Notes: generated by a model from the letters alone, not told the origin. Shown: positions 12,686 through 20,979, numbered from the stretch's first letter. The stretch: 25,485 bases of DNA from an uncultured Parvibacter sp. (GCA_910587945.1 CAJUNI010000012.1:4566-30050), one strand, 5' to 3'. A program made the numbers and translations.

Positions 12686-15386
12686 GACGGCTATGGAAGA
12701 AGTATTGCGAGACATAATTGAGCGGATAAAAGCAGGCGAGAGCCTTGAGGGGCGCAAACTCGATGGGTTGCTGGCTCATTACAACAAGGCAGCCGCCGCC
12801 CCCACACGACGCTATGCGAAAAAGTATCTCTATCCTGCCTATTTGAAAATCAAGGCAGAGAACCCGGGGCTCTGGCGCTCCTTTGGGCTTGACGAAGAGA
12901 CGGAAACGACGTTGGAGGCCCTTCTGCGTATGAAGCCTCGTCGAACCCAATCAGGGGTCGCGACCGTTACGGTACTCACCAAACCCTGGCCCTGTTCTGG
13001 CGGTTGCCTCTACTGCCCTAATGATGTTTCAATGCCTAAGAGCTATCTTGCCGATGAGCCGGCCTGTCAGCGGGCAGAGCGTCACTGCTTTGACCCCTAT
13101 TTGCAAGTGCGCTCACGGCTGCGAACCTTGGATCAGATGGGTCATCCCACCGATAAGGTGGAGCTTATTGTGTTGGGTGGTACCTGGGATGACTATCCCG
13201 CGGACTATCGGCGATGGTTTATTGCGGAGCTCTTTCGGGGACTAAACGAGGCTTCTCAAGATTCCAGCGATGGTCTTGAGGCTGCGCGGCGAGCCTTCTA
13301 CGAAGAGCAGGGGCTCCCTTCCGAGCGTCCGGCCGTTCAAGAGGCCTATGCGGCTGACCAGGCTGCGGTGGCGGCGGGAACCGCTACCTATAACACGGTC
13401 GTGGCGGCCCGCTATAACAAGCCCACTCCCTGGGCCCGGGTGTCAGCTTTGCAAACCGCCGATTTCGCCCAGGTGGAAGCCGAGCAGCAACGTAATGAAC
13501 AGGCAGCCCATCGCTGCGTAGGGCTTGTGGTGGAGACCCGCCCTGATGCGGTGAGCGTAGAATCGCTGAGCTTCGCCCGGCGCCTGGGATGTACCAAGAT
13601 GCAAATGGGCCTGCAAAGTCTTCAAGATGGCGTGTTAGACGCCTGCCAGCGAGGAACCGATCGGGCGCGCGCGGAAGGGGCATGTCGGCTGCTTCGGCGC
13701 TTCGGCTTCAAATTGCACTTGCACTTTATGGCGAATTTGCCGGGAGCGACGCCCACTTCCGATCGGGCCGATTATGAGCAACTGTTTGCCCGTCCGGCGC
13801 TGCGCCCCGATGAACTTAAACTCTATCCCTGCGTGTTAGTGGCTCATACTGGACTTGCCCGCCTCGCCGAGCAGGGGCAATGGACACCCTATGATGAGGC
13901 AACCTTAGTGTCGCTTCTGGCAACTGATGTAGAGAAAACGGCGCCCTACACGCGCATTTCGCGCATGATTCGCGATATTTCTGCCCATGACATTGTGGCG
14001 GGCAATCGCAAAACGAATTTGCGCCAGATGGTGGAGCAGGCCCATCAAGCCCAGTATCCCCAGAGCCAAAAGAGCCCTTGGTCAGAAATCCGTGGCCGCG
14101 AAATAGCGGGAGGGGCGGTTGATCCTGAGAGTTTGACCTTGGTAGATGTCATCTATGATGCTGAAGTAGCAGAAGAACATTTTCTCCAATGGGTGGATGA
14201 AGATGGCGCCATTGCGGGATTCTGTCGTCTTTCGTTGCCCTATGACGGTGTACCACAGCCGGAAATTCTTAGAGATGCCGCGCTTCAAGAGTTGGGAGAT
14301 CAGGTTCACCCGGCGCAAGAACGGGTGGCGTTCGAGGGGCTCCCTGATCCGCTTCTCCATGCAGCCATGATTCGCGAAGTCCATGTTTATGGCCGCACTT
14401 CTTCATTGGATGGGGGGCCGAGCGATGGGGTTCAACATCAAGGGCTCGGGCGACGTTTGGTAGAAACCGCTTGCGCGTTGGCTCAAGAGGCTGGGTTCCC
14501 AGCGATAAATGTCATAAGCGCGGTAGGAACGCGGGATTATTATCGGCGGCTCGGCTTTGAAGATCGGGGCCTGTACCAACAACGGGAGTTCGCCGCTCAT
14601 CCTGTAGCACCCTGGGAGGGAGCCGAGGCAGCGGCTTCAGAAGCTAGGCCGCCGTCCCTCGCGCGTCCAGTGCGAGCCTATGAAGGTCAAGATGGATGGA
14701 TTCAGGTATTTGAAGAGGAGACGCCTTCAGGAGAGCTTCGTATTCTTGCGGTGGACGATACCTTCCAATCAGCTCTTTGGACTGACCCGAAGCAAACCCT
14801 GGCGCCCTTCGCTTACATCCGGGGCTTTGACTGTCTTTTTGACTATCTGGGTGAAACTCCTTCTGTGTTACTGCTGGGAGGAGGCGCTTTTGCCTATCCT
14901 CATCAGTTTCTTTTTGCTCACAGCCAAGGAAGGATTACGGTCATTGAGCGGGATCCGGTTATGGTGGCTGTTGCCCGGCGGGAGTTTCATTTGCGCCAAG
15001 ACGAGCGTGCCTATCCTGAACGCTTGGAGGTAGTTTCAGAGGATGCTTGTAGGTTTTTAGAGGGTACCGAAGAGCGGTGGGATGCGATTATTGATGATGT
15101 GTTCGTTGGTGCCCAGGCGGATTTCTCGTTGCGCTCTGAAGAAGGGTTGAAGCGTATTGCTGCTCACCTGAATCCCCAAGGAATCTATCTTGCCAATGTG
15201 TCCTTAGAGCCGGGAGATGACCAGCTTCTATGGGAATTTGCTCAACGAGCTCAGCGGGTCTTTGGCTATGCGTGGACCTTGCCTTGTGTAGAGGAATTGT
15301 TCCCAGAATCTGATAATTGGCTCGTGGTCGCATCGGATCATCCTTTAGAGGGTTCTTCCTTAATGGAGCTTCCTGACCTCCTTTAA
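12684..15386 (+). CDS. elp3: Elp3-type radical SAM/acetyltransferase fused to a spermidine-synthase-like domain
   Basis: The product has 900 aa (897 from the ATG at 12693). Residues 1-80 are a basic helical tRNA-binding-type region. The radical SAM domain carries C104-SGG-C108-LY-C111 and the Elp3 block VELIVLGGTWDDYPADY, then GLVVETRPDAV and KMQMGLQSLQDG. The acetyltransferase domain starts near 565 (EVHVYGR), with HQGLGRRL and GTRDYYRRLGF. Elp3 uses acetyl-CoA and radical SAM chemistry to install carboxymethyl on wobble uridine 34 of tRNA. From about 665 to the end lies an added domain like spermidine synthase: LLLGGGAFAYP, ITVIERDP, DAIIDDVF. It lacks the usual DP-x-GPA loop, so it may be an alkyl- or methyltransferase rather than a true aminopropyltransferase. 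Ordinary Elp3 proteins are about 450-550 aa. Confidence 0.88.
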   Translation: MTAMEEVLRDIIERIKAGESLEGRKLDGLLAHYNKAAAAPTRRYAKKYLYPAYLKIKAENPGLWRSFGLDEETETTLEALLRMKPRRTQSGVATVTVLTKPWPCSGGCLYCPNDVSMPKSYLADEPACQRAERHCFDPYLQVRSRLRTLDQMGHPTDKVELIVLGGTWDDYPADYRRWFIAELFRGLNEASQDSSDGLEAARRAFYEEQGLPSERPAVQEAYAADQAAVAAGTATYNTVVAARYNKPTPWARVSALQTADFAQVEAEQQRNEQAAHRCVGLVVETRPDAVSVESLSFARRLGCTKMQMGLQSLQDGVLDACQRGTDRARAEGACRLLRRFGFKLHLHFMANLPGATPTSDRADYEQLFARPALRPDELKLYPCVLVAHTGLARLAEQGQWTPYDEATLVSLLATDVEKTAPYTRISRMIRDISAHDIVAGNRKTNLRQMVEQAHQAQYPQSQKSPWSEIRGREIAGGAVDPESLTLVDVIYDAEVAEEHFLQWVDEDGAIAGFCRLSLPYDGVPQPEILRDAALQELGDQVHPAQERVAFEGLPDPLLHAAMIREVHVYGRTSSLDGGPSDGVQHQGLGRRLVETACALAQEAGFPAINVISAVGTRDYYRRLGFEDRGLYQQREFAAHPVAPWEGAEAAASEARPPSLARPVRAYEGQDGWIQVFEEETPSGELRILAVDDTFQSALWTDPKQTLAPFAYIRGFDCLFDYLGETPSVLLLGGGAFAYPHQFLFAHSQGRITVIERDPVMVAVARREFHLRQDERAYPERLEVVSEDACRFLEGTEERWDAIIDDVFVGAQADFSLRSEEGLKRIAAHLNPQGIYLANVSLEPGDDQLLWEFAQRAQRVFGYAWTLPCVEELFPESDNWLVVASDHPLEGSSLMELPDLL

Positions 15387-15480
15387 TGGCTATGATGCGC
15401 CGTTGTAGCTATCTCTTCTTAAGCACCGAGGAAAGGCTCGCTACACTACCCATAAGGGGTGAGAATGGCGAGACCCCCAA

Positions 15481-15493
15481 GCATTCAGAATGC
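15481..15493. promoter_or_regulatory. Palindrome upstream of thrH
   Basis: GCATTC-A-GAATGC is a perfect 6+1+6 dyad, 26 bases before the thrH start and just upstream of its ribosome site. It could be an operator or a small stem in the leader. Confidence 0.3.
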
Positions 15494-15519
15494 GTAGTGA
15501 ATCATAGAAAGGGAGTCCC

Positions 15520-16128
15520 ATGATTGTCACCTGTCTCGACTTAGAAGGGGTTTTGGTACCTGAGATTTGGATAGCGTTTGCAGAAGAGGCAGGCATTCCT
15601 GAGTTGAAGCGCACCACGCGGGATGAACCAGATTATGACAAGCTGATGGAATACCGCTTGCAGATCTTACGGGATCACGGCCTCGGCCTCAAAGAAATCC
15701 AAGACACCATCGAGCGTATCGATCCGATGCCTGGTGCTAAAGAATTCCTCGATCGTCTTCGCGCCCTTACCCAGGTCATCATTGTCTCTGATACCTTTAC
15801 GCAATTTGCTGAGCCCTTGATGCGCAAGCTGGGCTATCCCACCATCTTCTGCAATGAACTCGTGGTTGATGAAGCGGGCACCATCACGGGATTTACAATG
15901 CGCTGCCCCCAAACAAAACTTACCACCGTGAATGCGCTCCACGATTGCGGTCTTGAAACCATTGCCGCGGGGGACTCCCATAATGACCTAGGAATGATTA
16001 CCCACTCTAAAGCGGGCTTCCTTTTCCGGAGTACTGATGCTATCAAGTCAGAATACCCTGAGATTGAAGCCTTAGAGGAATACGATGAGCTCTATGACGC
16101 TATTGCTGCGGTGATTGCGGAAAACTAA
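15520..16128 (+). CDS. thrH: ThrH-like bifunctional phosphoserine phosphatase/homoserine phosphotransferase (HAD family)
   Basis: The product has 202 aa, the size of Pseudomonas ThrH (205), and strongly resembles it from the first residues: CLDLEGVLVPEIWIAFAEEAGI. D7 is the HAD nucleophile and E9 replaces the second Asp, as in ThrH. Further HAD motifs are IIVSDTF (motif II Ser/Thr) and AAGDSHNDLGM (motif IV metal-binding acids). The Pseudomonas enzyme removes phosphate from phosphoserine and can pass it to homoserine, linking serine and threonine synthesis. The ATG follows AAAGGGAG. It has its own terminator, so it appears to be a single-gene unit. Confidence 0.9.
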   Translation: MIVTCLDLEGVLVPEIWIAFAEEAGIPELKRTTRDEPDYDKLMEYRLQILRDHGLGLKEIQDTIERIDPMPGAKEFLDRLRALTQVIIVSDTFTQFAEPLMRKLGYPTIFCNELVVDEAGTITGFTMRCPQTKLTTVNALHDCGLETIAAGDSHNDLGMITHSKAGFLFRSTDAIKSEYPEIEALEEYDELYDAIAAVIAEN

Positions 16129-16177
16129 GGAAATAGCTAAGAGAAACTCACAGCCAGGAAACGATTCATTGCCCAGT

Positions 16178-16210
16178 GGCCCGAATGCCTCCGCTGCATT
16201 CGGGCCTTCC
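16178..16210 (+). terminator. Intrinsic terminator of thrH
   Basis: GGCCCGAATGC (16178-16188) and GCATTCGGGCC (16196-16206) form a perfect 11-bp stem with a 7-base loop. A TTCCTT tail follows, 50 bases past the stop. Confidence 0.88.
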
Positions 16211-16293
16211 TTATGATGGGGGTGTGGGCAATGAACTCGCGTAAGTTGAGCAGGAGATTTGCCCCTAACACGCTACGTTGAATGGAGGCACTC

Positions 16294-16620
16294 ATGGCTC
16301 GCAATCTTAGTGATGAACATCGGCACGTGATCGATAAGATGGAAAAACTCCAAGACGATATTTTCCCCGCATTGGATAACTATCGGCAAGAACAGGGCTT
16401 GCCTGAGCAGCTCGAAAAAGCACTCGCTCCTGTGGTGGATGACGATGCCACGCTCGATAGCTATGTCACCTTAGCTGATGCGTTGGGGGAGTATCGGGAA
16501 ATGTTTGATGAGCGCACCCAGCGCCACATTGCCCGGTATCGTGAGTACGTCCAAGAGCTGTTCCAGCTGGATGAAGGCCTAGAGACGCCGAACACCTACG
16601 ATCCGCTTCACCATAACTAG
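16294..16620 (+). CDS. Small acidic helical protein of unknown function
   Basis: The product has 108 aa, is soluble, predicted almost all-helical and strongly acidic. It is rich in amphipathic heptad-like stretches (EHRHVIDKMEKLQDDIFPAL, EYREMFDERTQRHIARYREYVQELF), so it is probably a helical bundle or coiled coil. No catalytic motif, cysteine, signal peptide or membrane segment is visible, and I do not recognise the family. The ATG at 16294 is chosen because TGGAGG (16283-16288) precedes it by 5 bases; the ATG at 16282 overlaps that site. It is convergent with the dehydrogenase gene across only 25 bases, with no clear terminator between. Confidence 0.7.
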   Translation: MARNLSDEHRHVIDKMEKLQDDIFPALDNYRQEQGLPEQLEKALAPVVDDDATLDSYVTLADALGEYREMFDERTQRHIARYREYVQELFQLDEGLETPNTYDPLHHN

Positions 16621-16645
16621 TGCCTAGGAAGGTGCTCTCGAAGGC

Positions 16646-17635
16646 TCAGGAGCTTCCGAGTGTGGCGCGAATGGCATAGGCTTCAGGGTTGAGCGTATGG
16701 GGCGCCTGGCGTCCTTGAACCACATCAATAGCTTGTTGGACCGCTTGGGTGCGCAAAATGACAGCGGACTCTTCGGACCAATAGCCATCGTGGCTAGAAA
16801 AGAGGGTGCGCGGAGCGGACCTGAGAGGCGAGTCTGGTGGTAGAGGCTCGGTCTCAAAGACGTCAAGGCCTGCACCCCAGAGCTTGCCTGCTTGTAAGGT
16901 GGCAGCAAGAGCCGTGGTATCAATCACGGCGCCCCGGGAAGTATTGATAATCAGTGCATCATCCTTCATGAGATTAAGGCGATCCTGATTGAGAAGATGA
17001 TGGGTGTCGGGAGTTAAGGCGACATGGAAGCTGACCACGTCACTTTGGGCAAGAAGATCGTCGAGTTCGCAGACCTCATAGCCTTCTGGCGTGGTGGTAG
17101 AAGGGGTGAGTTTACGATCCCAGCACCGCACACGAAAGCCTAAACCCGCCGCTTTGCGCGCCACGGCAGAGCCAATAGCACCGAGGCCGACGACCCCAAA
17201 GCTTCGTCCCAGAATTTGCCCTAAGGGACGATGACGGGCGAAATCCCAGATTCCTTGGCGGATATCCGCATCCACGTCCGCTAAGCGACGCAACAGCCCT
17301 AAGGTGAGGGCAATGGCGTGGTCTGATACCACTTCGGTGCCATAGTCGGGCACATTACAGAGAGCGGTGCCGTTTTGGGTGGCGGCTTTGAGGTCAATGC
17401 CGTCCACGCCGGTACCAGTGCGGCTTACCACAAGAAGTTGCGGGTTAGCTTCGAATACCGAGGCCGGAAACTGGGCATAGGAAGTAATAACACCGTCGGC
17501 GCCTTGGAGCTTGCGAGCTACGGTCGCCGCATCGCGTTCTGGGAATGCTTCAAAGATCATCCCGGCTTCTTCTACCATCGTGCGCTCAAAATCAAGGTTG
17601 GTAAAGTCAAGGCCGGCGCCTAGAATTTTTTTCAT
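16646..17635 (-). CDS. D-2-hydroxyacid dehydrogenase (NAD-dependent)
   Basis: The product has 329 aa and the two-domain layout of the D-isomer 2-hydroxyacid dehydrogenase family, which reduces 2-keto acids to D-2-hydroxyacids or the reverse. The NAD fold carries GVVGLGAIGSAVA (150-155 is GLGAIG), with an Arg/Asp-containing segment CWDRK after the second strand. The catalytic triad is visible: R234 in NTSRGAVID, E263 in DVFETEP and H282 in SSHDGYW. There is no ACT domain, so it is not a full regulated phosphoglycerate dehydrogenase; glyoxylate/hydroxypyruvate or phenylpyruvate-type substrates are possible. The ATG follows AAGGAGA. It is divergent from the amrS gene with about 80 bases between starts. 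Confidence 0.92.
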   Translation of the reverse strand: MKKILGAGLDFTNLDFERTMVEEAGMIFEAFPERDAATVARKLQGADGVITSYAQFPASVFEANPQLLVVSRTGTGVDGIDLKAATQNGTALCNVPDYGTEVVSDHAIALTLGLLRRLADVDADIRQGIWDFARHRPLGQILGRSFGVVGLGAIGSAVARKAAGLGFRVRCWDRKLTPSTTTPEGYEVCELDDLLAQSDVVSFHVALTPDTHHLLNQDRLNLMKDDALIINTSRGAVIDTTALAATLQAGKLWGAGLDVFETEPLPPDSPLRSAPRTLFSSHDGYWSEESAVILRTQAVQQAIDVVQGRQAPHTLNPEAYAIRATLGSS

Positions 17636-17716
17636 TGAGAATCTCCTTAGAGCGAACGGGTAGGTTCTTGGATTATAGAAGGTGCCAATCGGGCGTGAGG
17701 AGCAAGGAGGTCAGTG

Positions 17717-18625
17717 GTGAACAATCGATGGGAATTGTTGTCTGACGACCCCACGAACCCTAGGGCTCAGGAGCGGACGGCCAAAGACCCCTCTTCTGCG
17801 GTTTGCACGCTCTGTCCTCAGAGCTGCCGGCTTGCACCCGGGGCGTTAGGATTGTGTAGAGCCCGACGTAATGAAGCAGGTCGAGTAGTGGATGAAAATT
17901 ATGGGCGCCTCACGGCCCTAGCGCTCGACCCCATTGAAAAGAAGCCGCTGGCCTACTTTCGTCCCGGTAGTTCCATCCTCTCGGTGGGCTCCTATGGTTG
18001 TAACTTACGGTGTCCGTTCTGCCAAAATGCCTCCATTGCCCAATGCTCGGGCACGGAAGTGCCCTGGCGCGCGATGAGCAGTACGGAGCTTGTGGCTGAG
18101 GCTCTCCGTTTGCAGCCTCAAGGAAATATCGGTATTGCTTACACCTACAACGAACCCTTGGTGGGCTTAGAATTTGTCCTCGATTGCGCCCGAGAAGCTC
18201 GCGCGGCGGGACTGGTGAATGTGCTGGTTAGCAATGGCTACGTTAACCCATAGCCCTTTAGTCAGCTGGCTCCTTTGATTGATGCCGCCAATATCGACCT
18301 CAAGGGATTTACCCCGGAGGTCTATAGGGAACTAGGGGGCCGTCTTGAACCGGTGAAGGCCACGATTGCTACCTTAGCTGCCCTTCCGAGCTGTCATGTG
18401 GAGCTTACAACACTTATCGTGCCGGGACTTAATGATGACCCTCGCGCAATGGATGCAGAAGCTCGCTGGATTGCTTCGCTCGATCCGTCTATTCCCTTAC
18501 ACCTCACTCGCTTCTTCCCGTGTTATCACTATCAAGATCGACCCCCAACATCCGTTGCGCTGCTCCAACAATTAGCGTCGATAGCGTCCAACCATTTGGA
18601 GAGAGTCGTTCTTGGGAACTGTTAA
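17717..18625 (+). pseudogene. amrS: AmmeMemoRadiSam system radical SAM enzyme, interrupted by an in-frame TAG
   Basis: Reading through one TAG at 18251-18253 gives 302 codons of a complete-looking protein. The N-terminus CTLCPQSCRLAPGALGLC is a Cys-rich block, followed by DPIEKKPLAYFRPGS and the radical SAM cluster motif GCNLRCPFCQN. The protein stops after SNGYVNP, and the same frame resumes at once with PFSQLAPLIDAANIDLKGF, the next conserved block of the family, ending at VVLGNC. Codon 179 is commonly a charged or polar residue in relatives, so GAG, AAG or CAG to TAG is the simplest event. TAG is the ordinary stop of nine other genes here, which argues against pyrrolysine recoding. The first half keeps the cluster but loses part of the barrel. 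The second of two GTG codons (17717) suits the AAGGAGG site at 17704-17710. Confidence 0.8.
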
Positions 18626-18708
18626 AAGCGCGGCCAAAACAGGTACCATAGCTTTGAGGAGAAAGTACCTCTGGAGTGAAGAGGGTAGATTCCAAGGAGT
18701 GGCGAGCT

Positions 18709-20037
18709 ATGGTGCAACAACAGGGGCAGGTTACAGAGGGATCGTGCGAGCGGGGTGTTGGCATATCTGCTCAGAATCCAGAAGGCATTTCGGCGCCGCG
18801 GTGTCATGATGCGGCAGAAGCTGCCGCCCGTTGTACCCATTGTGGCCTTTGCACCCACCGTTGTGAGGTGCTCTCGCAGCCTGGCCTTGATATTGGCAAG
18901 GTAGAGGCTGCCTTCCAATCTCTTGAAGCTTTGCCGGAAGATCAGCGTCTGACAGCGGTTACAGAGCTGATGGCCCAAGACCCGGCGCTCTATCACGCGC
19001 TTCGCACCTGCTGTTTCTGTGGCTATTGCACCGCTGATTGTCCGGAATCGCTTCAGTCGGTTCCGGCTATGCGCGAATGGCGCGAGTTGTTCAGTCAATC
19101 CAACCTCATGCCACCCCAAGATTCTCGGATGGTGATGATGGATGAGGAGTGGAATATCTTTAGTGCCTATCGGGCTATCTATGGTATCGGCTACCCCGAA
19201 TATACCAGCTTAGCCGAGGCTGCCCAGCACGGCCCTGGCTTGGCAGACACCCTCTTTTTTCCTGGCTGTTCCTTGGCAAGCTATCTCCCAGAGTTAGTCC
19301 GCAGCGTCGGTCAATGGCTAAGCGACGCCTCCATTTCGTGGGCTCTTTCTCTGGATTGTTGCGGCAGTCCCTTGATGAGTGCGGGTCTCTTTGATCGCGC
19401 CGAAGCCTTCGCTCAATCGCTGGAAGCGCAAATCGAGGCTGCGGGAATTCAGCGAGTCCTGACGGTCTGTCCCGGCTGCGGTGAAGAGCTGGCTGCCCGC
19501 TTTGGGGATAAGGTCGCTATCGTGGGGTTGCCGGAACTGATGGAAGAAGTGACACGAGCCCGCCTTGCAGCCCAGGAGCCCACCGGGTTCAATCCGCTTC
19601 CGCTGACTGCGGTCACCATCTTTGATTCCTGTCATGATCGCGAAGAGGGGCGCCACGGCCAAGCGCTGCGGCGCTTGCTTGCCGACGTTCTGCCTGATTG
19701 TGACTTGAGAGAGATGGCTCACCACGGTAAAGAGACACTTTGCTGCGGGGCCGGGGGTGCCGTGAGCTCCTATGATCCTACACTCAGTGGCCAGCGGGCT
19801 CAGCGCATCCTTGATGAGGCCCAGGCTACTGGCGCGGGTAATCTGGTGACTTACTGTCCCACCTGCACCTATACCTTCGCTCAAACCCTCTTGGGCCAAC
19901 CCTCCAATGAGCTCATCGATCTTCACTACCTTGAGATTCTCTTTGGGGTACGGGTTGATTGGGCCGCTATCTTTAACCAGCTGGAATCTATGTGGACCGG
20001 CGAATACGGTCCCTGGTTGCAAGCTACCTTCTTTTAA
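18709..20037 (+). CDS. Double-CCG-domain iron-sulfur protein (HdrD/GlpC/LutA-like)
   Basis: The product is a soluble redox protein of 442 aa. An N-terminal ferredoxin-like unit has two CX2CX2CX3C clusters (CTHCGLCTHRC and CCFCGYCTADCP). Two complete CCG domains follow, each with C, CCG and CxxC elements: GCSLASY, LDCCGSP and CPGCGEE; then DSCHDRE, LCCGAGG and CPTCTYT. CCG domains bind the non-cubane [4Fe-4S] cluster of heterodisulfide reductases or related cofactors. No flavin domain or membrane anchor is present, so a partner must supply electrons. It follows amrS by 83 bases on the same strand and may be its redox partner (inference). The ATG at 18709 has AAGGAG 9 bases upstream and is preferred over the GTG at 18676. 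Confidence 0.88.
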   Translation: MVQQQGQVTEGSCERGVGISAQNPEGISAPRCHDAAEAAARCTHCGLCTHRCEVLSQPGLDIGKVEAAFQSLEALPEDQRLTAVTELMAQDPALYHALRTCCFCGYCTADCPESLQSVPAMREWRELFSQSNLMPPQDSRMVMMDEEWNIFSAYRAIYGIGYPEYTSLAEAAQHGPGLADTLFFPGCSLASYLPELVRSVGQWLSDASISWALSLDCCGSPLMSAGLFDRAEAFAQSLEAQIEAAGIQRVLTVCPGCGEELAARFGDKVAIVGLPELMEEVTRARLAAQEPTGFNPLPLTAVTIFDSCHDREEGRHGQALRRLLADVLPDCDLREMAHHGKETLCCGAGGAVSSYDPTLSGQRAQRILDEAQATGAGNLVTYCPTCTYTFAQTLLGQPSNELIDLHYLEILFGVRVDWAAIFNQLESMWTGEYGPWLQATFF

Positions 20038-20765
20038 GCGGCAACCACAATGCGATAGCTCGCACCATCGCCTACGCAGGTTTGAAGGGCTACGGATTCA
20101 CCATGACCGCAAACCCGGCTGGCGATATCTTCCCAGCAGGTGGTGTCCGGTACGGTAAAGCTGTCGCATACATAGTAGGTGCGGCTGGCTCCATTGCGAT
20201 CGCATACCGTGACGGCATCTCCTGAGCCAAGGTTCATGACGCCGTGGAAGGGGGCGGGGTTGTGGCCGATGAAATAGCCCCAACTACCGTCGGTGGTGCT
20301 GTCGGAGCCGAGCCAAAGACCAGCACCGCTCGACGGGGCGCTGGCTGCTTCGTAGTCATCCACAAAGGAGAGCGTGGTACCTCCAAAAGAAATAGTGGAA
20401 GCGGCAGGTCCAGGTGCGCTGGGTTCATCAGAGGAGGGGTCGGGAGCTTCTGCTCTGTCCGCTGCTGGCGCGGCGCTTGTCGTTGCTGCACTCGCTTCAG
20501 AAGCATTATTTGGCTGAGCGGCGGCCTCGGCGGCTGCTACTTCGGCTTCGGCAGCAAGGGCTGATTGCACGTCCTCCAAGGTGGCATCGAGGGTGTCTAG
20601 TTCCTCGTCAAATAGGGCGGTGACGGTGGTGGCAATGGCTTCTTGCACCGGGTCGGTGAAGACGGGATCAACTGCTGTGGGGTGAGCTGCAAAGGCGGCA
20701 CCGGTGGGAACGCCTAATACGAATGCGCCTGCGGCCAATATCGCTCCGAGCGATGCGCGCTTCAT
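20034..20765 (-). CDS. Secreted protein with a sortase-like C-terminal domain
   Basis: The product has 243 aa. A signal peptide (MKRASLGAILAAGAFVLGVPTGAAFA) is followed by a helical stretch, an Ala/Ser/Pro/Glu-rich low-complexity linker (about 75-130), and a beta-rich domain. That domain has the sortase order of residues: H168 in YFIGHNP, LGSGDAVTV, RTYYV, then LQTC (Cys230) and R238. Those are the His, Cys and Arg of a sortase active site. No C-terminal membrane anchor and no LPxTG protein are visible nearby. Four extra cysteines (188, 200, 210, 219) could form disulfides. The ATG at 20765 follows GGAAAGGAG. The stop codon overlaps that of the convergent gene. Sortase function itself is a prediction from motif spacing. 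Confidence 0.72.
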   Translation of the reverse strand: MKRASLGAILAAGAFVLGVPTGAAFAAHPTAVDPVFTDPVQEAIATTVTALFDEELDTLDATLEDVQSALAAEAEVAAAEAAAQPNNASEASAATTSAAPAADRAEAPDPSSDEPSAPGPAASTISFGGTTLSFVDDYEAASAPSSGAGLWLGSDSTTDGSWGYFIGHNPAPFHGVMNLGSGDAVTVCDRNGASRTYYVCDSFTVPDTTCWEDIASRVCGHGESVALQTCVGDGASYRIVVAA

Positions 20766-20900
20766 GGCTGGCTCCTTTCCAGACGTTTGAACCGCTGCCA
20801 ATGGGATGTAGCAGTAGGTACAAACCTCTGAAATCACAAGGTGAATCCAGCCTCTCTCAACTTCCTTATTGCCCATAGTGCGCCTCGGCGGCATCCTTAG

Positions 20901-20910
20901 TTGACGTCAA
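20901..20910. promoter_or_regulatory. Palindrome TTGACGTCAA in a divergent intergenic region
   Basis: A perfect 10-bp palindrome sits near the middle of the 330 bases between the divergent sortase-like and capA genes. No -10 lies at the right distance in either direction, so it is more likely a protein-binding site than a -35 box. It could be chance. Confidence 0.25.
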
Positions 20911-20979
20911 GAAGGGAACGTCTCAGGGGTGTTTGGGAAGGCGAAGAATCTCGTCATCTCCGTTAGATTGCCGTGAGCG

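Noticed and set aside
18251..18253. Pyrrolysine at the amrS TAG as the preferred reading
   Set aside because: Nine other genes in the window end in TAG and no pyl gene or suppressor tRNA is visible; kept only as an alternative to be tested.
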